Assembly: GCA_013334335.1 (NCBI GenBank)
Contig: JAAXXR010000015.1
Coordinates: 1-34,894, forward strand
Reading direction: 5' to 3'
From: Chlorobiaceae bacterium
GTDB taxonomy: Bacteria > Bacteroidota > Chlorobiia > Chlorobiales > Chlorobiaceae
Length of the DNA stretch: 34,894 nucleotides
A program made the position numbers and the translations under genes. Shown in pieces: positions 16,152 through 24,274 of the stretch. The notes under the pieces were generated by a model. The model had not been told where the DNA came from and did no database searches. It was given only the letters and a program-made list of their open reading frames with translations. Within the stretch, counting starts at the first letter, position 1. Each line of letters opens with the position of its first letter.

Positions 16152-18430
16152 AAGAGAGTACCGTAAGAGAAGCCCTTCCATTCGGGAAACCTTCGAAACC
16201 TTTCGACGCGGCAGGTTTTGTGAAGCGTTATGGACTTTTTGTCGTCATTGTCGCCTCGTTTCTTTTTACCCTCACGGTTCCGGTCGTGCTCATGATCAGC
16301 AAGCCGAATTACGAGGTGCATGCGCTCATGCGGATCGATCCGGTCATTCCTTCGCTGATCACGACCTCGGAGGACCCCTCGATCATCAACTATTACCAGG
16401 ACTATGCCAATACGCAGGCACGGCGTATGATGGATTTCGAGATCCTGAAAAAAACGGTCGAAAAGCTGTCCCAGAAGCAAAAAGCGTCGATCCTGCCTGC
16501 GAAGTTGCCCGCAGAGAAATGCGCCGATATCCTTCCGTCGATCATCAAGGTGAATCCGGTGCCCGGAACCCACCTGATCGATGTGATGGCTTCAAGCCCC
16601 CGCAAAGAGGGGCTCGCCCCCCTGGTGAACAGCTTCATGCGCGCGTTTCTTGAAAAGGTGCGTCAGGGCAACGAAATGCAGGACCGTGAACGATTGGCCT
16701 ACCTGTACCACGAAAAGCTGTCGTTGAGCAACAGTATCGCCGCCATCGAGGCGAACCTGGCCATTCTCACCAAAGACATATCGACCGCCGATTTTTCTGA
16801 AACCTACAACCTGGCCAGCAAGAAGTCGGAAGCGCTCCAGACGATCTACGTCGGCGCGCTTGCCGAGGAGATTACATCGAAAAACAACTTTCAGCAAACC
16901 GAGAAAGCAAGCAGGGAACTGAAATCCCTCTCCCTCTCCCCGATGGTTGAAGAGCGGGTCATGAACGATCAGTCCCTCGATTTCACCACATCCTGGACCT
17001 ACCAGCAGCAGCAGCAGATGAGGAGCACCACGGACGGGCTGACTGCGCAGAATCCCGATCGTATCTATGTCGAACAGCGCATGGGTGCCATGAAGAGCTA
17101 CGAAAAGAAGCTGGAGAACGAAATCAGGAAAAACGCCAAGCAGATCATCTACGGAAAACGGGATTACGAGCTGAAAAAGGAGCTGATCGAGGCTGCGAAC
17201 AAGACCGAAAAGGCGAAAAAAACGGAAGATGAGCTGTTGAAGGAGCTCCAGAAAAGCAAGGAGGAGGCCGTGCGGGTTTCCCTGGGTCTGCAACTGGGCG
17301 AGTCGCTTACCGCCCGCCTGAAGCATAACCGTGATCTGCTCGATCGTATCGACACCAGGATCCATGAGCTTGAAGTTGAGGGAAAGGCTCCGTTGCGCAT
17401 ATCCGTCGAATCCCAGGCGCGCGAACCCGAACAGCCGAAAGGATCGAACACGCAGAAACTGCTGATGAGCTTTTTTGCACTGGCGTTCGGCGGTGTCGGC
17501 GGCATCGTGTTCGCTTTCGACTTTTTCGATAACCGGATTCGCCGTTCCGAAGAGATCAAATCCGCTCTCGGCTGTCCGCCAATGCCGCCGGTTTCCCAGG
17601 TGTCACCAGACGTGCCGTTCCGGCATCTGCTGCAGGAGGCTCCCGACAGCCCGGCCGCGCAGGCGATCGGCAGCCTTGCCGTGAAACTTGATCTCGAAAG
17701 AAAGAAAAACGACGCCAGGGTCATTCTTTTCACGGGGGTCAACCGCGAGGTCGGCAATTCGACGATCGCGTTCAATTGTGCCCAGGCGCTTGCCCGTATC
17801 GTCCCACGGGTCCTTTTTGTCGAGTCGGCGCTCGATTCCCCCTCACTGTTTCCGGACGACAGGGCGGGGGTGGCGGAATACCTTGCCGGTGAGGCTCACT
17901 TCAGCGAATTCGTGGTTCGCAGTGAGGCGTACCGCATCGATATCATGCCTGTCGGGCAAAACAGGAGCGCGACGCTCCCGAGGTTGCGCATTCCGGAACT
18001 TATCGAACAGGTGAGCCGCGATTATGACGTCATCTGCGTCGACAGCTCCCCGTTGCTGAACAGCGACCTTACGGAGCTGGTGACGCTCTCCGCAGATGTC
18101 GCCGTCCTGGTCTCCCAGGGTGAAAGCACGCTGTACCGGGATCTTCGACGTGCTGCTGAGCTGCTGGTCCGGCTTGAGGTGCCCGCCATCGCTCCGGTGT
18201 TGAACTGGGGCGCGAAGAGGAGCGTCGTACCTGTCGACAAGCTGCTTGCTACCCGGCTTGGCTTTCTCGGCGACGTCAATACCACGAATATCGAGGAGTT
18301 CATCCGGAAGCTGCCGCCGGCGGACGAAATCATGAGGAACCTCTCGCAGCATGCAGGCAAGCTCGGGGATCTGGTGAAAAGGATGAGCGGCAAGCTCAGG
18401 AAGAAGAAGCGGGAAAAAACAAAAATCTGA
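16145..18430 (+). CDS. Chain-length determinant (Wzz/PCP) fused to a degenerate BY-kinase domain
   Basis: 761 residues from the ATG at 16145; the frame is open upstream, inside the flippase gene, without family support. Membrane segments at about 30-50 and 437-460 bracket a large periplasmic region with predicted coiled coils (for example about 330-420), as in polysaccharide co-polymerases. The cytoplasmic part (about 520-720) has the BY-kinase/ParA fold, but its ATP site is eroded: Walker A reads GVNREVGNST, with N538 instead of the Lys; the A' motif reads LFVESALDSP, losing the Asp-x-Asp; Walker B is kept as VICVDSSP with D633. The C terminus is Lys/Arg-rich (KLRKKKREK) instead of Tyr-rich. 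It probably sets chain length with Wza but without self-phosphorylation. Confidence 0.88.
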   Translation: MLKESTVREALPFGKPSKPFDAAGFVKRYGLFVVIVASFLFTLTVPVVLMISKPNYEVHALMRIDPVIPSLITTSEDPSIINYYQDYANTQARRMMDFEILKKTVEKLSQKQKASILPAKLPAEKCADILPSIIKVNPVPGTHLIDVMASSPRKEGLAPLVNSFMRAFLEKVRQGNEMQDRERLAYLYHEKLSLSNSIAAIEANLAILTKDISTADFSETYNLASKKSEALQTIYVGALAEEITSKNNFQQTEKASRELKSLSLSPMVEERVMNDQSLDFTTSWTYQQQQQMRSTTDGLTAQNPDRIYVEQRMGAMKSYEKKLENEIRKNAKQIIYGKRDYELKKELIEAANKTEKAKKTEDELLKELQKSKEEAVRVSLGLQLGESLTARLKHNRDLLDRIDTRIHELEVEGKAPLRISVESQAREPEQPKGSNTQKLLMSFFALAFGGVGGIVFAFDFFDNRIRRSEEIKSALGCPPMPPVSQVSPDVPFRHLLQEAPDSPAAQAIGSLAVKLDLERKKNDARVILFTGVNREVGNSTIAFNCAQALARIVPRVLFVESALDSPSLFPDDRAGVAEYLAGEAHFSEFVVRSEAYRIDIMPVGQNRSATLPRLRIPELIEQVSRDYDVICVDSSPLLNSDLTELVTLSADVAVLVSQGESTLYRDLRRAAELLVRLEVPAIAPVLNWGAKRSVVPVDKLLATRLGFLGDVNTTNIEEFIRKLPPADEIMRNLSQHAGKLGDLVKRMSGKLRKKKREKTKI

Positions 18431-18437
18431 TCGGGCG

Positions 18438-19577
18438 ATGACCTATTTACCGGTTTTATTCGGCTACCACGCCTCGAATATAGGCAACAGCCACGTCCCT
18501 CTCTCGCTGTGCAGGTTCTGGAACGAGTCGGGCAGGAGCGCCCTGCTGACCGTTCCGAGCGCCGACGACGCCATCGCCTACCCCTGGCTCAGCACCTCGA
18601 TGGCCGGGCTCAGGAAAACGGTCGTTTACCGTCTCGGCAGCCGGGAAAAGCCAAGAATCCTGGCGGAAGCGCAATTTTTCAGAGAAGAAAAGGATGCTCC
18701 GACGGTCTACCTCTGGGCGGGACTCTCGCTCGACATCTTTCTCCGTTTCAGGAACCGTGGGGCATCAATTGTCATCGAGAGGATCAACTGCCATCGTTCG
18801 ACCTCGAGGCGTATCCAGCAGGAGGCCGCTGAATTCTGGGGGCTTCCTTACCACAACGCGAATGCGGAACAGGAGATAGCCGAGGAAAACAGGAAGCTCG
18901 AAATGGCCGATGCCGTTTTTTGTCCCAGCCCCATGGTGTCGGCCTCAATGATCGACAACGGCGTTCCTGGCTCGAAATTGCTGCACACCAGCTATGGGTG
19001 GGCTCCGGAACGCTTCCCGTCGATAGCGGATTCCCGGCCTTCCAACCCAAGGCCCGTTTTCCTGTTTGCCGGCATGATCTGCCTTCGCAAGGGGATTCCC
19101 CTGTTGCTCGCAGCTTGGAAAAAAGCCGGGATAGACGGGGAGCTGCTCCTTTGCGGAGCGATCGACGACGCCATCAGGGAGCGTTACGGAGCGGAAATCG
19201 AAGGGAAAAATATCCGTCATATCCCGTATACCAGGAACATCGGCGAGGTTTACCGCATGGCCGACGCTTTTGTGTTCCCGAGCCTCGAGGAGGGCGGGCC
19301 GATGGTGACCTACGAAGCCATGGCGCATGGCCTTCCACCCCTGGTTACCGCGATGGGGGGCGGGGCGATAGTCCAGGATGGCGTCAACGGAATGGTGCTT
19401 CCCGATATGGATGTCGACGCCTGGGCATCAGCGATCACCCATATGGCGGAGCAGCGGCAAACAAGGATCGATATGAGTGCGAAGGCGAGGGAACGGGCAC
19501 GTCAATTCACCTGGCAGCAGGTCGCGGAGCAACGGGCAGTCCTGCTTGAAACCCGTTATCCTGAACTCTGGAAATGA
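18438..19577 (+). CDS. Family GT4 glycosyltransferase
   Basis: 379 residues, GT-B fold. The C-terminal domain shows FLFAGMICLRKGIPLLLAAW at about 210-230, ELLLCGAID, VYRMADAFVFPSLEEGGPMVTYEAMAHGLP with a complete EX7E motif, and VQDGVNGMVLPDMD. The N-terminal domain carries ERINCHRS and is otherwise not diagnostic. The family uses nucleotide sugars and retains configuration; the sugar is unknown. It begins 7 bases after the chain-length gene and its TGA overlaps the next start, so it is translated as part of the operon. Confidence 0.9.
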   Translation: MTYLPVLFGYHASNIGNSHVPLSLCRFWNESGRSALLTVPSADDAIAYPWLSTSMAGLRKTVVYRLGSREKPRILAEAQFFREEKDAPTVYLWAGLSLDIFLRFRNRGASIVIERINCHRSTSRRIQQEAAEFWGLPYHNANAEQEIAEENRKLEMADAVFCPSPMVSASMIDNGVPGSKLLHTSYGWAPERFPSIADSRPSNPRPVFLFAGMICLRKGIPLLLAAWKKAGIDGELLLCGAIDDAIRERYGAEIEGKNIRHIPYTRNIGEVYRMADAFVFPSLEEGGPMVTYEAMAHGLPPLVTAMGGGAIVQDGVNGMVLPDMDVDAWASAITHMAEQRQTRIDMSAKARERARQFTWQQVAEQRAVLLETRYPELWK

Positions 19578-20095
19578 TGAATATGGAGAAGATATCAGCC
19601 ACCGAGCCGGACTGGAGTCGTGAGCGATTTGTTCGCGGCCGCTATGAGCCGGCCAAGCACCTGCTGGCGACGATCCGGCGGTATCAGCGATTGCGGTCGG
19701 GCGGGGGGCTGCTGAGCCGTGTGCTGCTTCCGGTCACCGTGTTGTCACACCGTTTCTGGAGTGCGGTGAGCGGGGCGGACATTCCGCTGAACTCGCGGAT
19801 AGGTGGAGGGCTCATGCTGCCTCATCCGAACGGAATCGTGGTGCATCCGGACGCCGAGATCGGTCCGAACTGCCTTTTTTTCCAGCAGGTCACCATAGGT
19901 AACGGTCCCCGGCCGGGAGCACCGGTTATCCATGGCCATGTGGACATCGGCGCGGGCGCGAGGGTTCTGGGAGGCGTGACGATAGGGGCCCATGCAAGGA
20001 TAGGGGCCAATGCCGTGGTGATTCAGGATGTGCCCGAACACGCGACGGCGATCGGCATACCGGCAAGGATCATCGAACGCAGTCAGGAGGGTTGA
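19574..20095 (+). CDS. Serine acetyltransferase-like hexapeptide O-acetyltransferase (second)
   Basis: 173 residues. A basic N-terminal helix region (about 15-60) precedes left-handed beta-helix repeats: LNSRIGGGLMLPHPNGIVVHP with the catalytic His, AEIGPNCLFFQQVTIGNG, VDIGAGARVLGGVTIGAHARIGANAVV and the closing GIPARII. This is the CysE-related branch used to acetylate sugars in capsule and O-antigen loci. It shares the fold with the gene at 10287-10814 but differs in the N-terminal part. ATG codons at 19574 and 19577 are both possible; the first overlaps the previous stop. Confidence 0.88.
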   Translation: MMNMEKISATEPDWSRERFVRGRYEPAKHLLATIRRYQRLRSGGGLLSRVLLPVTVLSHRFWSAVSGADIPLNSRIGGGLMLPHPNGIVVHPDAEIGPNCLFFQQVTIGNGPRPGAPVIHGHVDIGAGARVLGGVTIGAHARIGANAVVIQDVPEHATAIGIPARIIERSQEG

Positions 20096-20142
20096 GATGA
20101 CGGATTCATTATCGAACGGAATAAACCAAGGAAGATCGGACG

Positions 20143-21585
20143 ATGGTCATTCCCGGTAATTTCATGGTTCCCCTTGCCATGTTCGGCTGGATTCCCTTCG
20201 TGATCCTGCTGTTCAGGAAGTTCGAGGCCCGTCAGGCCGCAGCAATAGCGTTTGTCGCAGGATGGATGTTTCTTCCTGTGGCCGCACTGAACCTCCCGGG
20301 GCTGCCGGACTACACCAAAACGACCGCGGTTTGCGCGGGCATTCTTGCCGGGGCCTATCTCTTCGACAAGGAGCGGTTCTCGAATTTCCGGTTCAGCGCC
20401 CATGACATTCCCATGCTTCTCTGGTGCATCGCACCCTTCTTCTCATCCGTCGCGAATGGTCTCGGCCCTTATGACGGCCTGTCGCAGACCATGTATCAGG
20501 CGATCACCTGGGGGTTGCCCTACTACATCGCACGAGTCTACTTCAGCGATTTCGGATCGATGAAACTGCTCGCACTGGCCATATTCATCGGGGCGGTCGC
20601 CTATATACCGTTCTGCTGGTTCGAACTGATCATGAGCCCCCAGTTGCATCGGCTGACCTACGGCTATCATCAAAGCAATTTTCTGCAGACGCTCAGGGAT
20701 GGCGGCGGGTTCAGGCCGATGGTCTACATGGAGCACGGACTCATGACCGCCATGTGGATGGTCCTCGGCGTGTTTCTTGGTACGTGGCTGCTTTACTGCA
20801 AGGAACTTCCTGGCAGGCTGCTGTTCGTTCCGACCCGTTGGCTGCTTCTGGGGCTCATCTTCACCGTGGTCATGATGAAATCGGTCGGAGCTATTGTGCT
20901 GCTGCTGATCGGGCTGGCGATCGTCTACCTCTCCCAGAAGATGAAAAACACGGTGCTCGTCGTCGTGATGCTGTGCGTCCCGTTGCTGTACACCTATACC
21001 AGGACGACCGGGATATGGGACGGGAAGAACCTGTCGGGATTCGTTGCCGAGAAATTCAGCGCCACACGCGCCCAGTCGCTTCAGTTCCGGTTCGACAATG
21101 AAACCATCCTTATCGACAAGGCGCTGAGCGGCACGTTTTTCGGATGGGGGGGATACGGGAGATCACGAGTGTACAGCAAGTCCGGAAAGGACATCAGCAT
21201 AACCGACGGGTTATGGATCATCACGCTCGGCCAGAACGGCATCTACGGTCTCGTCACCATGTTCGTCGCCATTCAGATGCCGGCCCTGCTCTTTATCAGG
21301 CGGGTCAAGCCGGAGCTCTGGAGCATGGGGGCTTGGGGGGCGCCGGCCGTCATGGCCATTTTCATGGGGATCTACATGATCGACAACCTCCTGAACGGGA
21401 TGATCAATCCGATCTATATGCTGTTCAACGGCGGGATTGTGGGTCTTCTCGTCAAGGACGATGCCGTGGTCGATCTGAGCGGAGAGTTGCAGGAGCTCAT
21501 CCAGGGAGGAGAACGGAGTGCCGCATTCCCGATAACCCGGTTCATATCGGCGACCCCGCAGGTTCAATCTCGTTTTATCAGTTGA
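20143..21585 (+). CDS. Wzy-like O-antigen polymerase/ligase family membrane protein
   Basis: 480 residues with about 10-12 membrane segments and one larger external loop (about 285-350) holding RTTGIWDG, FRFDNETILIDKALSG and FGWGGYGRSRVYSKSGKDISITDG. The G-GGYGRSR and following DG-WI--LG-NG--G pattern is the usual region of the Wzy_C/O-antigen ligase superfamily. In a locus with a flippase, Wza and a chain-length protein, polymerase is the likely role; ligase is the alternative. An AAGGA at 20127-20131 is a plausible ribosome site. Confidence 0.8.
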   Translation: MVIPGNFMVPLAMFGWIPFVILLFRKFEARQAAAIAFVAGWMFLPVAALNLPGLPDYTKTTAVCAGILAGAYLFDKERFSNFRFSAHDIPMLLWCIAPFFSSVANGLGPYDGLSQTMYQAITWGLPYYIARVYFSDFGSMKLLALAIFIGAVAYIPFCWFELIMSPQLHRLTYGYHQSNFLQTLRDGGGFRPMVYMEHGLMTAMWMVLGVFLGTWLLYCKELPGRLLFVPTRWLLLGLIFTVVMMKSVGAIVLLLIGLAIVYLSQKMKNTVLVVVMLCVPLLYTYTRTTGIWDGKNLSGFVAEKFSATRAQSLQFRFDNETILIDKALSGTFFGWGGYGRSRVYSKSGKDISITDGLWIITLGQNGIYGLVTMFVAIQMPALLFIRRVKPELWSMGAWGAPAVMAIFMGIYMIDNLLNGMINPIYMLFNGGIVGLLVKDDAVVDLSGELQELIQGGERSAAFPITRFISATPQVQSRFIS

Positions 21586-21591
21586 AATGTC

Positions 21592-22029
21592 ATGTTGACC
21601 AATATTGACGAAAAGAAGCTTCTCGCGTCTGACTGGATGAACAGCCGGGTTCTTCTCGGATACGGGATACTGTGCATGGCCTTGCTGACCATCGGCAGCT
21701 TCATGCCGTTCACCTCCCTGATTCATCATCTGTTCATGATCGATACGATCGTCCACTTTTTCCTTTGCTGCGCGGTCGCCCTGATCTCCATGATTCTCTT
21801 CAGACAGAGAAAAACGGCCTTTCTCCTGGCGTTCGCCGTCACCCCGTACGGGTTCATGCTCGAACATCTCCATACATGGCTGACGGGGGAGCCCTTTGCA
21901 GCCGTGAATGCCCTTGCAAACAACGCCGGCGTCCTTGTCGGAATCGCCGCAGGTTTCGTGCTCAGGCTGAAAAACCATAACAACCGGGTCCAGCAACGGG
22001 ACGAGGCGCCAGACCCGGGCACGGAATGA
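21592..22029 (+). CDS. VanZ-like small membrane protein
   Basis: 145 residues with about four membrane segments. DTIVHFFLCCAVALI at 50-64 and the later EHLHTWLTGEPFAAVNALANNAGVLVG match the VanZ-like pattern (conserved D--H in the first helix pair, E--Q/H and D/N-----N--G in the second half). The biochemical function of the family is not settled; members occur near glycopeptide resistance and polysaccharide genes. The gene begins 6 bases after the polymerase, so the two are probably translated together. The C-terminal tail is polar and charged. Confidence 0.75.
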   Translation: MLTNIDEKKLLASDWMNSRVLLGYGILCMALLTIGSFMPFTSLIHHLFMIDTIVHFFLCCAVALISMILFRQRKTAFLLAFAVTPYGFMLEHLHTWLTGEPFAAVNALANNAGVLVGIAAGFVLRLKNHNNRVQQRDEAPDPGTE

Positions 22030-22045
22030 CCCAAAGTGCTTGCAC

Positions 22046-22059
22046 CGGCCACGTGGCCG
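22046..22059. repeat. 14-base perfect palindrome in the gap before the radical SAM gene
   Basis: CGGCCACGTGGCCG lies in the 55-base gap between the VanZ-like and radical SAM genes. It has no loop and no T-run, so it is not an intrinsic terminator. It might bind a dimeric regulator, or be chance in GC-rich DNA. Confidence 0.25.
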
Positions 22060-22084
22060 TTAACCCCCAGACCAACCTGAAATC

Positions 22085-23176
22085 ATGAAACTATCGGAAT
22101 TGGCATCAGTAGGGATGAAGCATACCCGCAATGCCGTTGCGGAAGGGCTCTACCTGAAAACGGGGATCGATCTCACCAGGCCGATCACCTTCCACGCACT
22201 GGTGAACGAACGATGCAATTGCAAGTGCCGCCATTGCGAGTACTGGCGTCAGAAAGAGTACATCCCTGAAATGTCCATCGAAGCGTGGCAGCAAGCGCTG
22301 CTCAGCATCAAGGAGTTCACTGGCCCGTTTGCCGTCAACTTCAGCGGGGGTGAACCATTCATCAAGAAGGGGTTTGTCGACCTCCTTCGATTCTGCAGTG
22401 AACAGAACATCCATGCGGGCGTCACCACGAACGGCGCCATGCTCAACGAGCGGAACGCCGCCGCCATTGTCGCGGCAAAACCCTTCAACCTCAACATCTC
22501 CTGCGACGCGAACTCTGCGGAGGTGCATGACTATGTCCGGGGAATGGACGGTCTGTTCCTGAAAATCACCCGTGGCATCGCCCTGTTGCAGCAGGAGCAA
22601 AGGAAGCAGGGGGTCAGCTTTCCGATCATCATCAAGCCGACCGTCATGTCGCTCAATTTCAGGTTGCTGCCCGAAATCGTCGAATGGGCTGTCGGCATCG
22701 GGGCGTCGGCGGTGAATTTCCAGCCGCTCGGAAGATGGACGCCGGAGACGTACGAAGAGCTGTGGATCGAACCGGAAGACCATCCGGAACTTGACCGGGT
22801 CATGGAGAAAATCATCGGGATGAAGCGCGCGGGTGCGCCGGTCATGAACAGCGAGGAGGTGCTTCGGCTCATGTCGGCCAGTTTCCGCGAAGAGAAGGCC
22901 TCTCCGGAAAACCTGCCCTGCCGGATTGGTATGCAGGAGTTCTATGTCCGTCCCGACGGCGAGGTCAAACTCTGCTTCCATTTCCCCTCGGTTGGCAACA
23001 TCGTCTCGCAACCAGCACGGGAGATATGGCGGGGCGAGCAGGCGCAGAAAATCCGGAAAGCGACCATCACCTGCGACAAGCTCTGCCTTCTGACGTGCCT
23101 GTCCAACAAATCGCTGCTCCTCAAGTTCAATCAGGCGATGACCATCCTGAGCCGCCAGAGAAAAATGAAATCATAA
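22085..23176 (+). CDS. Radical SAM protein with SPASM-like C-terminal domain
   Basis: 363 residues. The iron-sulfur motif CX3CX2C is C44, C48 and C51 (ERCNCKCRHCEYW), followed by NFSGGEPF (SAM-binding GGEP) and TTNGAML. A C-terminal Cys set (C279, C297, C330, C334, C338, in PCRIG, KLCFHF and CDKLCLLTC) fits a SPASM or twitch domain with auxiliary clusters. Such enzymes modify peptides or small molecules, and some act on sugars or lipids. It shows no membrane segment. It is encoded among glycosyltransferases in the same direction, so a role in tailoring the polysaccharide or an associated peptide is possible, but the substrate cannot be named. Confidence 0.9.
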   Translation: MKLSELASVGMKHTRNAVAEGLYLKTGIDLTRPITFHALVNERCNCKCRHCEYWRQKEYIPEMSIEAWQQALLSIKEFTGPFAVNFSGGEPFIKKGFVDLLRFCSEQNIHAGVTTNGAMLNERNAAAIVAAKPFNLNISCDANSAEVHDYVRGMDGLFLKITRGIALLQQEQRKQGVSFPIIIKPTVMSLNFRLLPEIVEWAVGIGASAVNFQPLGRWTPETYEELWIEPEDHPELDRVMEKIIGMKRAGAPVMNSEEVLRLMSASFREEKASPENLPCRIGMQEFYVRPDGEVKLCFHFPSVGNIVSQPAREIWRGEQAQKIRKATITCDKLCLLTCLSNKSLLLKFNQAMTILSRQRKMKS

Positions 23177-23191
23177 CCCTGAAAACCGTTC

Positions 23192-24274
23192 ATGGAACCC
23201 ATTTCTCAGCAACCCGGCACTCGGCTGCCGGATATCGACTGCGTCATGATCGGGGTCAACTGTGCAAAGACCCTGGGCAGATGCATCGAGTCCATTGTTT
23301 CGAGCGACTATCCACGGGAGCGACTCCGGCTCTATTATGTCGACGGCGGATCGGACGACAACAGCATCGAGACCGCAAGGGGATACCCGGGGGTCGCGGT
23401 CATCGCCCTGAACCCGGAATATCCAACCCCCGGCCTCGGCAGGAACAGCGGCTGGAAGTCAGGAGCGTCTCCCTTCGTCCAGTTCCTCGATTCGGACACC
23501 ATCCTCGACCCGACATGGCTCAGGAAAGCCGTCGATGCCATGCAGGAGCGCTCCATCGGGGCCGTAGCCGGCCTTCGCCGGGAGCTGCACCCGGAACGTA
23601 CCGTCTATAACTGGATCGGGGATATCGAATGGAACGGCCCTCCCGGTGAAGCGGACTGTTTCGGGGGTGATGTCCTTGTCCGGCGCTCCGCACTCGAAGC
23701 AACCAAGGGATATGACGAGGTCCTGGTGGGAGGGGAGGACCCGGAACTCAGCAGGCGGATCATCAGGGCCGGGTGGCGAATCATTCGCCTCGACGCCCTC
23801 ATGACCAGCCATGACCTGGCGATGACCACGGTCAGGCAATACCTGCGAAGGGCGTTCCGGTCAGGGTACGGCTTTGCTGCGGTCAGGTCGAGGGAAGCAC
23901 TGGCGGGCAGCTCGTTCTGGAGCTACGATTACCGGAAAATAGCTATCAAGGCCGGAGGGTTTCTCTCCCTGCAGGTTTCCGGATTGCTTCTTTTTCCCTA
24001 CCGGCAACTGCCTGGCGTAGCCATTGCCGGACTGTTATTGCCTCTTGCCGGCTTGGCCATGCTTTTTTCCCCGAGACTGTTCAGGGTCGAAAAATTCATG
24101 GGTGCATACAACCTGGACCGCCGGGAAGCCAAACGATACGCCTGGCATTGTTCGCTGGTGGTCATCCCCCAGTTTGCCGGCATGATCCGGTTCACCGCCG
24201 GAAGGATGTTCAACAGTCCGCTCAGGAACCGGCGTCGACATCTCAAAACCGACCTATCAATCCCCGTTTCATGA
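23192..24274 (+). CDS. Family GT2 glycosyltransferase with C-terminal membrane segments
   Basis: 360 residues. The GT-A domain shows VNCAKTLGRCIESI, YYVDGGSDDNS, PGLGRNSGWKSGASPFVQFLDSDT with a DxD motif, CFGGDVLVRRSAL and VGGEDPELSRRIIRAGW for the acceptor/catalytic site. The rest (about 245-300) holds roughly two hydrophobic stretches (FLSLQVSGLLLF and VAIAGLLLPLAGLAML), so the enzyme is anchored at the inner membrane. The start at 23192 is 15 bases after the radical SAM stop. Its stop overlaps the next start (ATGA). Confidence 0.9.
   Translation: MEPISQQPGTRLPDIDCVMIGVNCAKTLGRCIESIVSSDYPRERLRLYYVDGGSDDNSIETARGYPGVAVIALNPEYPTPGLGRNSGWKSGASPFVQFLDSDTILDPTWLRKAVDAMQERSIGAVAGLRRELHPERTVYNWIGDIEWNGPPGEADCFGGDVLVRRSALEATKGYDEVLVGGEDPELSRRIIRAGWRIIRLDALMTSHDLAMTTVRQYLRRAFRSGYGFAAVRSREALAGSSFWSYDYRKIAIKAGGFLSLQVSGLLLFPYRQLPGVAIAGLLLPLAGLAMLFSPRLFRVEKFMGAYNLDRREAKRYAWHCSLVVIPQFAGMIRFTAGRMFNSPLRNRRRHLKTDLSIPVS

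Noticed and set aside
22046-22059. Palindrome as transcription terminator
   Set aside because: No loop and no T-run follow it.
24148-24270. Upstream extension of the GT4 gene
   Set aside because: It lies within the preceding GT2 gene; the ATG at 24271 with a 4-base overlap fits the family start.
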